Of a stretch of DNA of 64,000 nucleotides, positions 1-8,883 are shown piece by piece. Location of the stretch: contig NZ_CP042437.1 in NCBI RefSeq assembly GCF_007971525.1, positions 6,882,001-6,946,000 on the forward strand. Direction: 5' to 3'. Position 1 is the stretch's first letter, and every line of letters begins with the position of its first letter. A model generated the notes under the pieces. That model searched no databases, was not told where the DNA came from, and saw only the letters and a list, made by a program, of their open reading frames with translations. Source of the stretch: Mucilaginibacter ginsenosidivorax. Its GTDB lineage: Bacteria > Bacteroidota > Bacteroidia > Sphingobacteriales > Sphingobacteriaceae. The translations under genes were made by a program, and so were the position numbers.

Positions 1-2472
1 TGCGGGGTAAAAACCCGACAAAACACTTACCACAATAGTTAAAATCAGCAGGAAGAATACAATATCCGGTCGTAGCATATTCGCATGAATATTGGGGGAT
101 ATAACGTCGGCAAACATTTTTAAAACAATTGGTGCAAGTAACACCGATATACATACCGCAAAGAATGTTATCAAAAATGTTTCGCTTAAAAACTGAACTA
201 CTAATTGTAGCCGGCTGCTACCCAAAGTTTTGCGGATCCCAATTTCTTTTGCCCGTTGGGCGGCCTGGGCGGTTGTCAAATTCACATAATTGATACATGC
301 CAGCAACAACAAAAAGATTGCGATAGCCAATAAGCCGTAAAGTGATGTTTTACTGGCCGGCGATGAGAAATCAAAAATATTGTAGTCGGCGTTGAAGTGA
401 ATATCGTTCAATGGCTGCAATACCAGCTCCACGTTGTCGGCAAAACCTTTTACTCCTTTATCGGTAGGATTACTTTTGCTGAAAATGGTATTGATCTGTT
501 TTACTACTCCGGTTGCCGGGGTGCCCGGCGCCAGCTTTATAAAAACCTCCGATCCCGAAAAGATGTTATTCCAGGTGTTAATATGCAGCCCAGTTGCTAA
601 ACTTTTATCGGTTGTGGCGGTAGTAAAGGAAATAAAGTCGTGAAAGGTAAAGTCGGTATTTTCAGTAGGTGTTTCAACAACGCCGCTAACGGTTGTTTTA
701 AGAGTATCATAGGTAACTACCTTACCAATCATTTCATGATAGGTTAACGACGGGAAGTAAAGCCTGGCTTGCCGGGATGTTAATACTACCTGGCTGGGCG
801 CATCAAGCGCGTGCAGCGATGAGCCGGCAAGCCATACATAATTAAAAATTTTAAAATATTGCTGGTCGGCAAGTGTTATCCTGTCCTGGTCTTTAAACCG
901 CTTTTGTGCAATTTTATCTTTGTCGATATATACAAAATGGGGCGACAGTGTATATACCGGCGTAATTTCCTCTATCCCTGTGGCCTGGCTTTTAATAGCC
1001 TCGGTTAAAGGGGCAGGTACGCCACTCGAATAGTTTTTATGCCCCTGAGATGATATATTCATAACAACGCGGTAAATCTGGTCGCTGTCTTTATGAAATT
1101 TATCAAACGTAAAATCGTAATGTACAATAAGATAAATGACCAGGAAAGCACTTATACCGATGGACAAACCGATAATATTTATCAGTGTAAATAGCTTATG
1201 CCTCCAAAATCCGCGGAATGCAAGTTTAAAATAGTTTTTTATCATCATGTTGCGGTTCAATTTCTGATGAAACCACTTCGGCGTGATTTCATGGTTCGAA
1301 ATTACCGATGTAAACTGCAGATGATGTTCCAGGTTATAAGATGGGATTCCTTTTTTTTGTTCGCTTTTATATTCCGCCGGGCTTTTGCCTGTCAGCTGCT
1401 TAAATATCCGGTGAAAGGTAGTTCTGGAATTAAAGCCGGCATCGTACGCAATGCCCAGCAGGGTGATATGGTCATAAGCAGGGTCCTGCATTTTCCGGAT
1501 CACCTCCGCAACGCGGTATTCATTGATGAAATCATTAAAGCTTTTTTTGAGCACCGTATTGATTATACGGGATAATTCGTGCGGACTTAAATCAAGCTTT
1601 TCGGCCAGCAAACTTAAACTCAGTTCCGGATCCTGGTAATAACGGTTGGCTTGTACAGCCCTCTTTAGCCAGGTGCCTTTTTGCTTCATTGCAGCAGGAA
1701 GCGGTGGTTTTAAAAATGAAGGGGATTCTGCCCGAACGCCTGGCTCCGCTCTTAAATAGGCTGCCGCCGCCATCCAGATGATTATCACTACTAAAAGAAG
1801 ATAAAGAGGGCGATGAGCATCTACGCCGAATTGATGATGGTAATACAAATAATCTGCGGCGGTAAAGGGTATCCATAACAGCCACAACAAACCAAAACCT
1901 ACCAGCAAGTTATGCAGCCAGCGCAATTCGTGAAGGTACCGGTCGCCCCCGTTAAATTTTAACCGCCGGTAAAAGCTTTCTATCTGCCTGTGTGCCAGGT
2001 AAAGGTAAATTGCAACCGAAACAAACGCCAATAATTGCAAAAACGGGTTCAATTGCCTGAAGGCCGGCGTTTCATAAGTAGCTGCACCAGTATTTATACT
2101 ATCCCTAATCTCCAATGCCTGGGCCCCCAATTCCAGCAGCAACGGACAAAAATGCAGCAAATCCTTATACCGGAATTTATATTCAGGCCGGGTTATTTTA
2201 AGCACGTAAAAGAAAATAAGGGGACCAAGAGCAAGTGAAAATTGTAGTAGCCACCGGCTCCAATTAGCAATATAAGCTGATAGCCTGATGTCGATGCCCA
2301 ATATCCTGGCTATCCAAAAAACAATCGTAACCATTGCCAGTGCCAAAAACCGGTTTGCCGTTTGGTTTATCCTTTTAGTGAACCATAAAAGCAGGATAAA
2401 AGTGAGCCCGATAAATATCGAAGCAAAGAAAGCCAGGTCGTAGGTATTGATATGGAAAGTATAGGTATCCAT
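1..2472 (-). CDS. AraC-type membrane regulator fused in frame to an FtsX/MacB-type ABC permease (3' end outside window)
   Basis: A single minus-strand frame of 824 codons runs from the ATG at 2472 to base 1 without a stop. Residues 1 to about 270 contain several hydrophobic helices, as in membrane-bound AraC regulators. Next comes an AraC-type HTH pair (LSLLAEKLDLSPHELSRIIN, later GIAYDAGFNSRTTFHRIFK, ending KSPAEYKSEQKK). After a linker of about 30 residues the frame enters a typical permease start (MMIKNYFKLAFRGFWRHK, ATGs at 1248 and 1245), TM1 (LFTLINIIGLSIG), a periplasmic MacB-like domain and the first FtsX helices (ACINYVNLTTAQAAQRAKEI). Normally these would be two genes; here no stop separates them. 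The permease may also start internally at 1248. The partner ATPase is not visible. The C-terminus is unseen. Confidence 0.8.
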   Translation of the reverse strand, partial: MDTYTFHINTYDLAFFASIFIGLTFILLLWFTKRINQTANRFLALAMVTIVFWIARILGIDIRLSAYIANWSRWLLQFSLALGPLIFFYVLKITRPEYKFRYKDLLHFCPLLLELGAQALEIRDSINTGAATYETPAFRQLNPFLQLLAFVSVAIYLYLAHRQIESFYRRLKFNGGDRYLHELRWLHNLLVGFGLLWLLWIPFTAADYLYYHHQFGVDAHRPLYLLLVVIIIWMAAAAYLRAEPGVRAESPSFLKPPLPAAMKQKGTWLKRAVQANRYYQDPELSLSLLAEKLDLSPHELSRIINTVLKKSFNDFINEYRVAEVIRKMQDPAYDHITLLGIAYDAGFNSRTTFHRIFKQLTGKSPAEYKSEQKKGIPSYNLEHHLQFTSVISNHEITPKWFHQKLNRNMMIKNYFKLAFRGFWRHKLFTLINIIGLSIGISAFLVIYLIVHYDFTFDKFHKDSDQIYRVVMNISSQGHKNYSSGVPAPLTEAIKSQATGIEEITPVYTLSPHFVYIDKDKIAQKRFKDQDRITLADQQYFKIFNYVWLAGSSLHALDAPSQVVLTSRQARLYFPSLTYHEMIGKVVTYDTLKTTVSGVVETPTENTDFTFHDFISFTTATTDKSLATGLHINTWNNIFSGSEVFIKLAPGTPATGVVKQINTIFSKSNPTDKGVKGFADNVELVLQPLNDIHFNADYNIFDFSSPASKTSLYGLLAIAIFLLLLACINYVNLTTAQAAQRAKEIGIRKTLGSSRLQLVVQFLSETFLITFFAVCISVLLAPIVLKMFADVISPNIHANMLRPDIVFFLLILTIVVSVLSGFYPA

Positions 2473-2869
2473 CTGAAATATTAAAACGCAATCGTTGTTA
2501 CAAACTTATAACTTATTGAAGTATAAAAAATTATATCGAATGAAATAGGGCAGTATGGTAAACCCGGGGGCACAGGGTCGTGCAGTTGGTTTGTATAGCT
2601 GTTTGGTAAAAGCCGTTTTTTTTACTCCCGTCGAGTTTCAACTCCCGAAAAGTGATCAGTGATATTGGTTTATCCAACAGACTGATACGCCCCCCCCAAA
2701 AAAAATAGCGCAACCGATTGTTTTGGCTATTAACGCATCATGTGCACCTTTTTTGATGGGTTAAACAGGCTAATATCTTGCGGTCTGTTTTTAATAGAAT
2801 AATTACTATCTATATTTGTGTGCGCACACGCAAAATTATTATTTGTGTTTTCCCTGTAATTTATCAAAC
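2473..2869. other. Divergent intergenic region with C8-A8 tract, promoter and operator
   Basis: This gap separates the minus-strand AraC-permease gene from the plus-strand glycosidase. It contains a run of C8 followed by A8 (about 2690-2705) and, nearer the glycosidase, a -7-like box and a palindromic operator annotated separately. I see no gene here: the short minus-strand frame at 2531-2713 has no coding character. Confidence 0.5.
2811..2834 (+). promoter_or_regulatory. Candidate promoter -7 box overlapped by GTGTGCGCACAC operator
   Basis: TATATTTG (2811-2818) fits the Bacteroidota -7 consensus TAnnTTTG. It runs directly into the perfect palindrome TGTGCGCACA (2819-2828) inside TTTGTGTGCGCACACGCAAA (2815-2834). 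A repressor bound here would cover the transcription start of the glycosidase gene. Related sites precede 5009 and 8884. A LacI-type regulator at 7214 lies among these genes and is the natural candidate; that link is inferred. Confidence 0.5.
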
Positions 2870-4888
2870 ATGCTAAAAAAACTATTGCTTTTAATTTGTA
2901 TCTCCCTGCCGGGTTTTTGTAATGCTCAAAATGTTTTTCTGTCGGGGGTAAAGCCGGGAAAGGCAGTTGCTTTATCGGGCAGGGGATTGCTGATTATAAA
3001 AAACAATTGCTTGTCGGTAAAATGGCTTGCCAATAAAAAGACGATTGCGATAAACGAATTTGTTGCCCAAAACAATAAACAGGTGGCTTTAAAAGGCTCA
3101 CCCATGTTTGAGCTGGAACTTAAGGATGGCACGGTAATTAACTCTGCCGATTTTCAATTAAGTACCCCTCCAAAAATAATGTTGACAAAAGGCAATTCAA
3201 AAGCTGTTAAGCTTTCAGAAAAAGAAAATGGGGTGGAGGTTTTTGCAGAACTTTTCAGCGTAAAGTATGGTATCCGCGTAATGTGGGAAGCTATTTTAAA
3301 AGATAATTCCAACTATATCAGACAAGCCTTTAGTTTTCACAGCCTCAAAGACTCGCTGAAGGTAAGTAAATTAAAACTCATCAAATTCCCCGTAGAAACT
3401 GGCAGCAAGCCATCGGGTATTGTAGATGGTTCGCCGATGGTATCGGGTAATTACTTTTTTGCTTCTGAAAGCCCTATAAGTAAGTACAGCACCGGTAACG
3501 GGTGGGTTAGCAGCTATATTGAACACCAGGAACCAACGTTAGATTTAAATGGCTCTACGGTTTGGGGAATTGCTCCCGAAGGCCAGCTGCGCAGGGGATT
3601 CCTGTATTATCTGCAACGCGAAAGGGCGGTGCCTTACCGGCAAATGCTTCATTATAACTCCTGGTATGATATATCATGGGCCGATCGTAAACTCACTGAA
3701 GCAGGCTGTCTTGATCGTATTAAAACCTTTGGCGATAGCCTTACCATAAAGCGGCACCTTAATTTAAACGCCTTTTTATTTGACGATGGCTGGGACGATA
3801 ATCAAACACTATGGCAAATCAGCAAAGCAAATTTCCCGGCAGGTTTTGATAATATGAAAGCGCTGGCCAATAAATACCATGCGTCGCTGGGGGTTTGGAT
3901 GTCGCCATGGGGCGGATACGAGCAGGCAAAGGAACAGAGGCTGCAGTATGGCCGAAAACAAAATCCCCCTTTTGAAACTAATTCGCATGGTTTCTCCCTC
4001 TCCGGACCTGTTTATTCCGGCAGGTTTAAAGAAACGGCAGCTAATTTTGTTACCAAATATGGCGTGTCGATGTTTAAATTTGATGGCGTAGGGGCCGGGG
4101 ATCAATCAACCGGCGCTACCTCCGAATATCAAACAGATATGGAATCGCTGTTACAGCTGGTAGCATCGCTTCGCACAGTGAAGCCCGACCTTTATTTTAG
4201 CATGACAATAGGTACATGGCCATCGCCTTTCTGGCTTAAATATGGCGACGTGATCTGGAGAAACGGCTGGGATACCAACACACAGGGCCAGGGAGGTAAA
4301 AGGCAGCAATGGCTCAATTACCGCGATGGCGAAGTGTATAAAAATATTGTCCGGCGCGCCCCCCTTTATCCCATAAGCTCGCTGATGTATCATGGCGTTT
4401 GCATTGCCGATAATGGCGCACCTGCCACTTTTGAAATGAACGATAAGGATATTGCTGATGAAATCTGGTCGTTTTTTGGATCGGGAACAAGTTTGCAGGA
4501 ACTGTATATTAATCCCCATAAATTAAACACCGCAAATTGGGACTGCCTTGCCAGCGCGATAAAATGGTCGCGGGAAAATGCCGATATTATGCCCGATGTG
4601 CATTGGGTAGGCGGGGATCCGGCTAAAGGTGATGTTTACGGTTTTGCAGCCTGGTCGCCCCAAAAAGCAATTCTTACTTTAAGAAATCCCTCAGATACCG
4701 CCAAATCATTTGAGGTTGATGTGCCGAAGGTTTTTGAATTACCTGTAAACAGCAGGCATAATTACCTTTTTTACAATGCTAAACTTAACGGCAGGCAAAC
4801 GAAGGCGCTGTTTAAAGGAGATACCTATACGGTAACGCTTAAACCATTTGAAGTGTTGGTATTAAACGCCAGGCCTGTTCTGCAATAA
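2870..4888 (+). CDS. Secreted glycoside hydrolase, clan GH-D-like TIM barrel (alpha-galactosidase / alpha-N-acetylgalactosaminidase type)
   Basis: I chose ATG 2870 because it opens a clear signal peptide (MLKKLLLLICISLPGFCNA). An in-frame ATG at 2816 overlaps the operator and would add 18 unlikely residues. The mature protein has a beta-rich N-terminal domain, then a TIM barrel with FLFDDGWDD (D305-D306) and MFKFDGVGAG (D405, the likely nucleophile in a K-x-D motif as in GH36/GH27-type retaining enzymes), then a beta-sandwich. Length is 672 residues. The family within clan GH-D is uncertain; GH36-like, GH129-like or an unassigned group are possible. It probably removes terminal alpha-Gal or alpha-GalNAc in the periplasm. 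A shared operator suggests co-regulation with the SGNH and kinase genes. Confidence 0.65.
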   Translation: MLKKLLLLICISLPGFCNAQNVFLSGVKPGKAVALSGRGLLIIKNNCLSVKWLANKKTIAINEFVAQNNKQVALKGSPMFELELKDGTVINSADFQLSTPPKIMLTKGNSKAVKLSEKENGVEVFAELFSVKYGIRVMWEAILKDNSNYIRQAFSFHSLKDSLKVSKLKLIKFPVETGSKPSGIVDGSPMVSGNYFFASESPISKYSTGNGWVSSYIEHQEPTLDLNGSTVWGIAPEGQLRRGFLYYLQRERAVPYRQMLHYNSWYDISWADRKLTEAGCLDRIKTFGDSLTIKRHLNLNAFLFDDGWDDNQTLWQISKANFPAGFDNMKALANKYHASLGVWMSPWGGYEQAKEQRLQYGRKQNPPFETNSHGFSLSGPVYSGRFKETAANFVTKYGVSMFKFDGVGAGDQSTGATSEYQTDMESLLQLVASLRTVKPDLYFSMTIGTWPSPFWLKYGDVIWRNGWDTNTQGQGGKRQQWLNYRDGEVYKNIVRRAPLYPISSLMYHGVCIADNGAPATFEMNDKDIADEIWSFFGSGTSLQELYINPHKLNTANWDCLASAIKWSRENADIMPDVHWVGGDPAKGDVYGFAAWSPQKAILTLRNPSDTAKSFEVDVPKVFELPVNSRHNYLFYNAKLNGRQTKALFKGDTYTVTLKPFEVLVLNARPVLQ

Positions 4889-4940
4889 ATCACTTTTTTA
4901 TGCAAATGGATATTGTCGTTCGGGTATGAAAAGTTTAGTT

Positions 4941-4957
4941 ATATGTGCGCAAACGAG
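4941..4957. promoter_or_regulatory. Operator-like site ATGTGCGCAAACG upstream of SGNH gene
   Basis: ATGTGCGCAAACG lies about 55-65 bases before the 5009 start. It resembles the TGTGCGCACA palindrome upstream of the preceding glycosidase and the sites upstream of the kinase at 8884, with one half-site degenerate. It is probably a weaker site for the same repressor. Confidence 0.3.
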
Positions 4958-5008
4958 CCCTGTGATACCTTTGGTTTTATCCTTAAATAGCCTTTACATA
5001 CACGCCCA

Positions 5009-6772
5009 ATGAACCGGATAGTAACTTTATTGATCTTTTGTCTTTTTAATACAGTATCCTTTTCACAAACTATAGCAGGCTATAAGTGGGAGGACCCTGC
5101 CAAAGCCGGCTTCGCGGTGATAGAGGGGCAGGCATGGCCAACAGAAACGGCAGGTACCTATGACAGGTTCCCACCGCGTGCCCAAAGCAGCCTTAATCCT
5201 AATGTATGGAACATCTCGCACAGTAGCGCCGGTTTATACATTAAGTTTAAAACAGATGCGCCAAACCTGGTTATCCGTTACAAGGTAAAAGGAGATTTGG
5301 CCATGTCGCACATGCCGGCCACTGGCGTAAGCGGTTTAGATCTTTACGCGTTGGATCCTAACGGAAAATGGTGCCTGGCGCCCGGAAGCTTTACTTTTAT
5401 GGATACCGTTACTTACCGGTACTCCAATATAAAGGTGAGCACCAGTTTCCCGGGCCGAAGCTATGAATACAGGCTTTTTTTGCCCTTATATAATTCCGTA
5501 TCCTGGCTTCAAATAGGTGTTCCGGCGGGTAATAACTTTGCTTTTATGCCTTTAGCCAAGGAGAAACCGGTGCTTGTATATGGCACATCTATTGCACAGG
5601 GCGCCTGCGCATCGCGGCCGGGTTTGGCATGGACGGCAATTTTACAACGCGAGCTTGACCGCCCGGTGGTAAACCTGGGCTTTTCCGGTTCGGGGCGACT
5701 GGAAAAATCGGTTATCGACCTGATGGCCGAGGTTGATGCAAAAATTTACGTGCTTGATTGTATGCCCAATTTAACCAGTTTTGCCGACGCGGAAATTGAA
5801 ACGCGTTTACTGGCATCAATACAAGGCTTAAAACAGAAACATCCGCTGGTACCAATACTACTTGCTGAGCATGCTGCAGGTAATGTAGATGGCTTGTTAG
5901 ATACCGGCAGGAATACCGATTATATCCGGGTAAATAAAGTGCTAAACCAAACCTATTCAAAGCTGATTGCAGCGGGAGAAAAAAATGTTTACCTGTTAAC
6001 CAATAAAGAAATCGGGTTTGATATTAACTCGACGGTCGACGGCGTACATCCCAATGATGCCGGGATGCAGCAATATGCCAGGGCTTATGAAAAAGTCATC
6101 CGTGCAATTATTAACGAGCCAACGGGTCCATATTCCACTACTGCACCTGTTGTACAAAGCCGTGATGGCTATTACGATTGGCGAAACAGGCATAATGAAA
6201 TATTAACGCTTGTTAAAACCGATGCGCCAAAAATTGTATTCCTTGGTAATTCTATCCTGAATTACTGGGGTGGAGCGCCAAAAGCTCCTTTAGCAAGAGG
6301 CGCCGCATCATGGGATAAATACCTGGAACCATTAGGGGTAAAAAACTTTGGCTTTGGCTGGGACCAGGTTGAAAATGTGCTATGGCGTGTATACCACGAA
6401 GAGCTTGATGGTTTTAAGGCCGATAAAGTTATGATTATGATAGGCACCAATAACCTGTCTGCTAATACCGATGATGAAATAATTGCGGGGTTAAAATTAT
6501 TGGCGCAGGCCGTAAAAGCCCGGCAGCCCCAAACCGAAATTTTGTTATCCGGCTTGTTGCCAAGGCGGGCGCAGGAAAAAAGGGTACAGGTACTTAATAA
6601 AGGAATAGCAAAATTGGCGGCTCAGGCCGGTGTTCGTTTTATTAATCCGGGCATCTTATTGCTTAATCAGGCCGGTAATATTGATGAATCTTTGTTTGGC
6701 GATGGCCTGCATCCGAATGAGGAGGGGTATCAAAAGCTGGCAGTTGCTTTGGTTTCATATCTTAAAAAGTAG
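5009..6772 (+). CDS. Secreted tandem SGNH/GDSL hydrolase (two catalytic domains)
   Basis: A signal peptide (MNRIVTLLIFCLFNTVSFSQ) is followed by an N-terminal beta-sandwich domain typical of this family (about 25-175). The first SGNH domain has block I VYGTSIAQG (Ser194), GFSGSGR, and DGVHPNDAG near 345. The second has FLGNSILNYWG (Ser415), an IMIGTNNL block, and DGLHPNEEGY near 575. Each domain therefore keeps the serine and the DxxH pair. Family members are carbohydrate esterases or lysophospholipase-like enzymes. In this locus an O-acetylesterase acting on decorated glycans is the most sensible role, but the substrate is inferred. It follows the glycosidase by 120 bases and is probably co-regulated with it. 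Confidence 0.8.
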   Translation: MNRIVTLLIFCLFNTVSFSQTIAGYKWEDPAKAGFAVIEGQAWPTETAGTYDRFPPRAQSSLNPNVWNISHSSAGLYIKFKTDAPNLVIRYKVKGDLAMSHMPATGVSGLDLYALDPNGKWCLAPGSFTFMDTVTYRYSNIKVSTSFPGRSYEYRLFLPLYNSVSWLQIGVPAGNNFAFMPLAKEKPVLVYGTSIAQGACASRPGLAWTAILQRELDRPVVNLGFSGSGRLEKSVIDLMAEVDAKIYVLDCMPNLTSFADAEIETRLLASIQGLKQKHPLVPILLAEHAAGNVDGLLDTGRNTDYIRVNKVLNQTYSKLIAAGEKNVYLLTNKEIGFDINSTVDGVHPNDAGMQQYARAYEKVIRAIINEPTGPYSTTAPVVQSRDGYYDWRNRHNEILTLVKTDAPKIVFLGNSILNYWGGAPKAPLARGAASWDKYLEPLGVKNFGFGWDQVENVLWRVYHEELDGFKADKVMIMIGTNNLSANTDDEIIAGLKLLAQAVKARQPQTEILLSGLLPRRAQEKRVQVLNKGIAKLAAQAGVRFINPGILLLNQAGNIDESLFGDGLHPNEEGYQKLAVALVSYLKK

Positions 6773-7213
6773 AGGGGAGTTCTGAAGGGGGGATGACATT
6801 GTGAAAAGGGCTGTCATGGGTAGCCCGTCGAAGCATGACGGCGACCCGACTCACCCCGAACATCGCTATGCTCGTTCTGCCCCTCTATCCACTTCGCGCA
6901 TAGAGGGGTTCAAAAAAGAAAAGAAAAAATGAGCTTTACCCTCTATGCGGCTTCAGCCGGAGAGAGGGTCGGCCAGCGTAGCGTAGCCGGGGTGAGTCGT
7001 GACCAGCGTTCATGCTAATGTTTATGTTATTTCCAACATGTCATGGGTAGCCCGTAGAAGCATAGCGGGCAAAGGCCTCGCCGTGCGCCCCTTCAACAGG
7101 CGATTAGCCACCACGTAAACACCCAACATATCTCCACGCAAAATTATAGCTGGATAATGCGACAAAAACTATATTAAATTACCTTTGCTATCTTTTTTAC
7201 ATGAAAGGTTAAC
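6773..7213. repeat. Intergenic mosaic of palindromic and direct repeats
   Basis: No gene is visible. TGTCATGGGTAGCCCGT occurs twice (6812-6828 and 7039-7055). GACTCACCCCG (6848-6858) is answered by its inverse CGGGGTGAGTC (6988-6998). CCCCTCTAT (6880-6888) pairs with ATAGAGGGG (6900-6908) as a 9-bp hairpin. This resembles the short interspersed repeats common between Sphingobacteriaceae genes. The last ~70 bases before 7214 should contain the LacI-gene promoter. Confidence 0.55.
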
Positions 7214-8299
7214 ATGAAGAATAAAATTGTACGCATTAAAGATATTGCCGAAAAAGCGAAAGTTTCTACAGGTACAGTTGACAGGGTATTACACAAACGG
7301 GGGCGGGTATCAAAAAAAGTAGAGGAGAAGATACTCAAGATCATTGAAGAGATGGATTATGAGCCAAATTTGATGGCGAGGGCCTTAGGCTCAAACAAAA
7401 TATATCAGATTGCTGCCTTAATACCCGATCATAAAAGCGATTCATATTGGTACGCCCCCAAAGCCGGGATTGAAAAAGCCGAGAAAGATTTGAAACAATT
7501 TGGCATCGTCGTTCAGCAATATGTATTTAATCCTTATGATGTCGAGTCGTTTATAACTCAAGCCAATCAATTAACCAAAGATAATCCCGACGGTATAATT
7601 TTATCCCCTATATTTTACCGCGAAACACTGCCGTTTTTTGAGAAGTGGAAAGCCGCCGAAATTCCATTTGTATTGTTTAATACCCAAATTGCCGAGTGCG
7701 AGCCTTTAAGTTATATTGGCCAGGACTCCTATCAAAGCGGTTTTTTAGCCGGCAAGCTTATTCATTACGGCCAGCCCAATCCTTGCTCTGTGTTAATCGC
7801 ACATATCGACGAAGAGATAAGTAACGCTGCCCACCTTTTGAAAAAAGAGCAGGGATTCCGCAATTATTTTGCTCAAAATAACCTGGAGCATCAGTACAAC
7901 ATTTTAAGGATTGAATTAAACCGGTCAAACCCCGCTTTGTTCATCACACAGCTGGACAATATTATTGACAGCACGCCCGATATTACCAGTGTTTTTGTTA
8001 CAACATCCAAGGCACATGAAATTGCAAAACACCTGGAGCAGCGTCATATCAAACACATCAAAATAATCGGGTACGATTTACTACCTGCTAATTTATATTT
8101 CCTGAATAAAGGGGCAATTAGTTTCCTGATTAACCAAAACCCCAAGGGGCAGGGGTATTGGGGTATTTATCAGCTAACTGATTACCTCGTGTTCAAAAAG
8201 GAAGTTCCCATTATTAAATATCTGCCTTTGGATATCGTGACAAAAGAGAATATGAACTATTATACAGATGATGAAGACACTGTTTACTTAGATATCTGA
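7214..8299 (+). CDS. LacI-family transcriptional regulator
   Basis: The N-terminal LacI HTH is clear: VRIKDIAEKAKVSTGTVDRV, then LHKRGRVSKKVEEKIL and the hinge-helix region. A periplasmic-binding-protein-like sensor domain follows from about residue 65 (IAALIPDHKSDSYWYAPKAG, later FVLFNTQIAECEPLSYIGQD, VFVTTSKAHEIAKHL). Length of 361 residues is slightly above the usual ~340. The TVDRVLH variant in the recognition helix, in place of TVSRVL, belongs to a subgroup often seen beside sugar loci. It sits between genes that share GTGTGCGCACAC-type sites (before 2870, 5009 and 8884), so it is the likely repressor. The effector is probably a sugar or sugar phosphate from this locus. Confidence 0.88.
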   Translation: MKNKIVRIKDIAEKAKVSTGTVDRVLHKRGRVSKKVEEKILKIIEEMDYEPNLMARALGSNKIYQIAALIPDHKSDSYWYAPKAGIEKAEKDLKQFGIVVQQYVFNPYDVESFITQANQLTKDNPDGIILSPIFYRETLPFFEKWKAAEIPFVLFNTQIAECEPLSYIGQDSYQSGFLAGKLIHYGQPNPCSVLIAHIDEEISNAAHLLKKEQGFRNYFAQNNLEHQYNILRIELNRSNPALFITQLDNIIDSTPDITSVFVTTSKAHEIAKHLEQRHIKHIKIIGYDLLPANLYFLNKGAISFLINQNPKGQGYWGIYQLTDYLVFKKEVPIIKYLPLDIVTKENMNYYTDDEDTVYLDI

Positions 8300-8883
8300 T
8301 TGTTCGCTTATTTCCCGGCGCAGGAAATCACTTTTAAACTTTTCCAGCTACAAACGGTTGACCTTTACAAAATAATACACTTTTAAGCTGCCTCGTAGAG
8401 GCTACATGTTTGTAGAAAGACGAATAGTTCAACTTTTTGCTCCTTAGGAGCTACCTTTCTTCAAGATCGACTTTTAAAATCGATTTCCCTGTTCCCCGGG
8501 CTCCTTTCTGCCATAAATTTAAAACGTGATTTCCGTGGCGGCAATACAATACAATACACCTATGCTTGTCCAAAACTAGTAGCCGCTTCTTTTAGCAAAA
8601 GTTTTGCTATACCGCCCATTCCCCGGTTCATTTAATCCTGCAGCAGCAGTTGGTGGCTCTCCGTCAAAAAAAGCCTTATTTACCATAGCGCGCGTTTGTT
8701 TACATAAAGGAATTAATTTAATAATTTTTCATTAAAGTGTGTGCGAGCACGCAAATATTTTTATATTTGTTTGTGGCTATTTGTAGTATGTAAATGTGTG
8801 CGCATACTAATACATATAGCTTTTCGCATTTTGTACACCGGGCAGTAATGTGCCGTAGAATTTAAAATGATCAAAAAGAAAAA
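8300..8883. repeat. Long intergenic region with short palindromes before the kinase promoter
   Basis: No gene is visible. Perfect short palindromes GCCTCGTAGAGGC (8390-8402) and GCTCCTTAGGAGC (8439-8451) flank the phrase GTTTGTAGAAAGACGAATAG, which I associate with degenerate transposon-derived intergenic repeats in this group of bacteria. The right end holds the promoter and operators annotated separately. The minus-strand frame 8761-9096 covers the start of the kinase gene and is a shadow. Confidence 0.4.
8737..8807 (+). promoter_or_regulatory. Kinase-operon promoter with two GTGTGCG operators
   Basis: TATATTTG (8762-8769) is a good -7 box. The upstream site GTGTGCGAGCACGCAAA (8739-8755) matches the perfect operator before the glycosidase at most positions. 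A second site, GTGTGCGCATAC (8796-8807), lies about 27 bases downstream of the -7 box. It is flanked by AGTATG/CATACT arms. A repressor could therefore bridge the promoter. This layout supports one regulon covering 2870, 5009 and 8884-12447. Confidence 0.5.

Noticed and set aside
1198..1575. Plus-strand 125-codon frame
   Set aside because: It is antisense to the AraC-permease fusion, where the minus strand encodes recognisable HTH and permease motifs throughout.
2690..2705. C8-A8 tract as a phase-variation switch
   Set aside because: It lies outside any coding frame and away from the mapped promoter boxes, so no switching effect can be argued.
2816..2869. Upstream start for the glycosidase
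   Set aside because: It would overlap the -7 box and operator and adds residues before a clear signal peptide at 2870.
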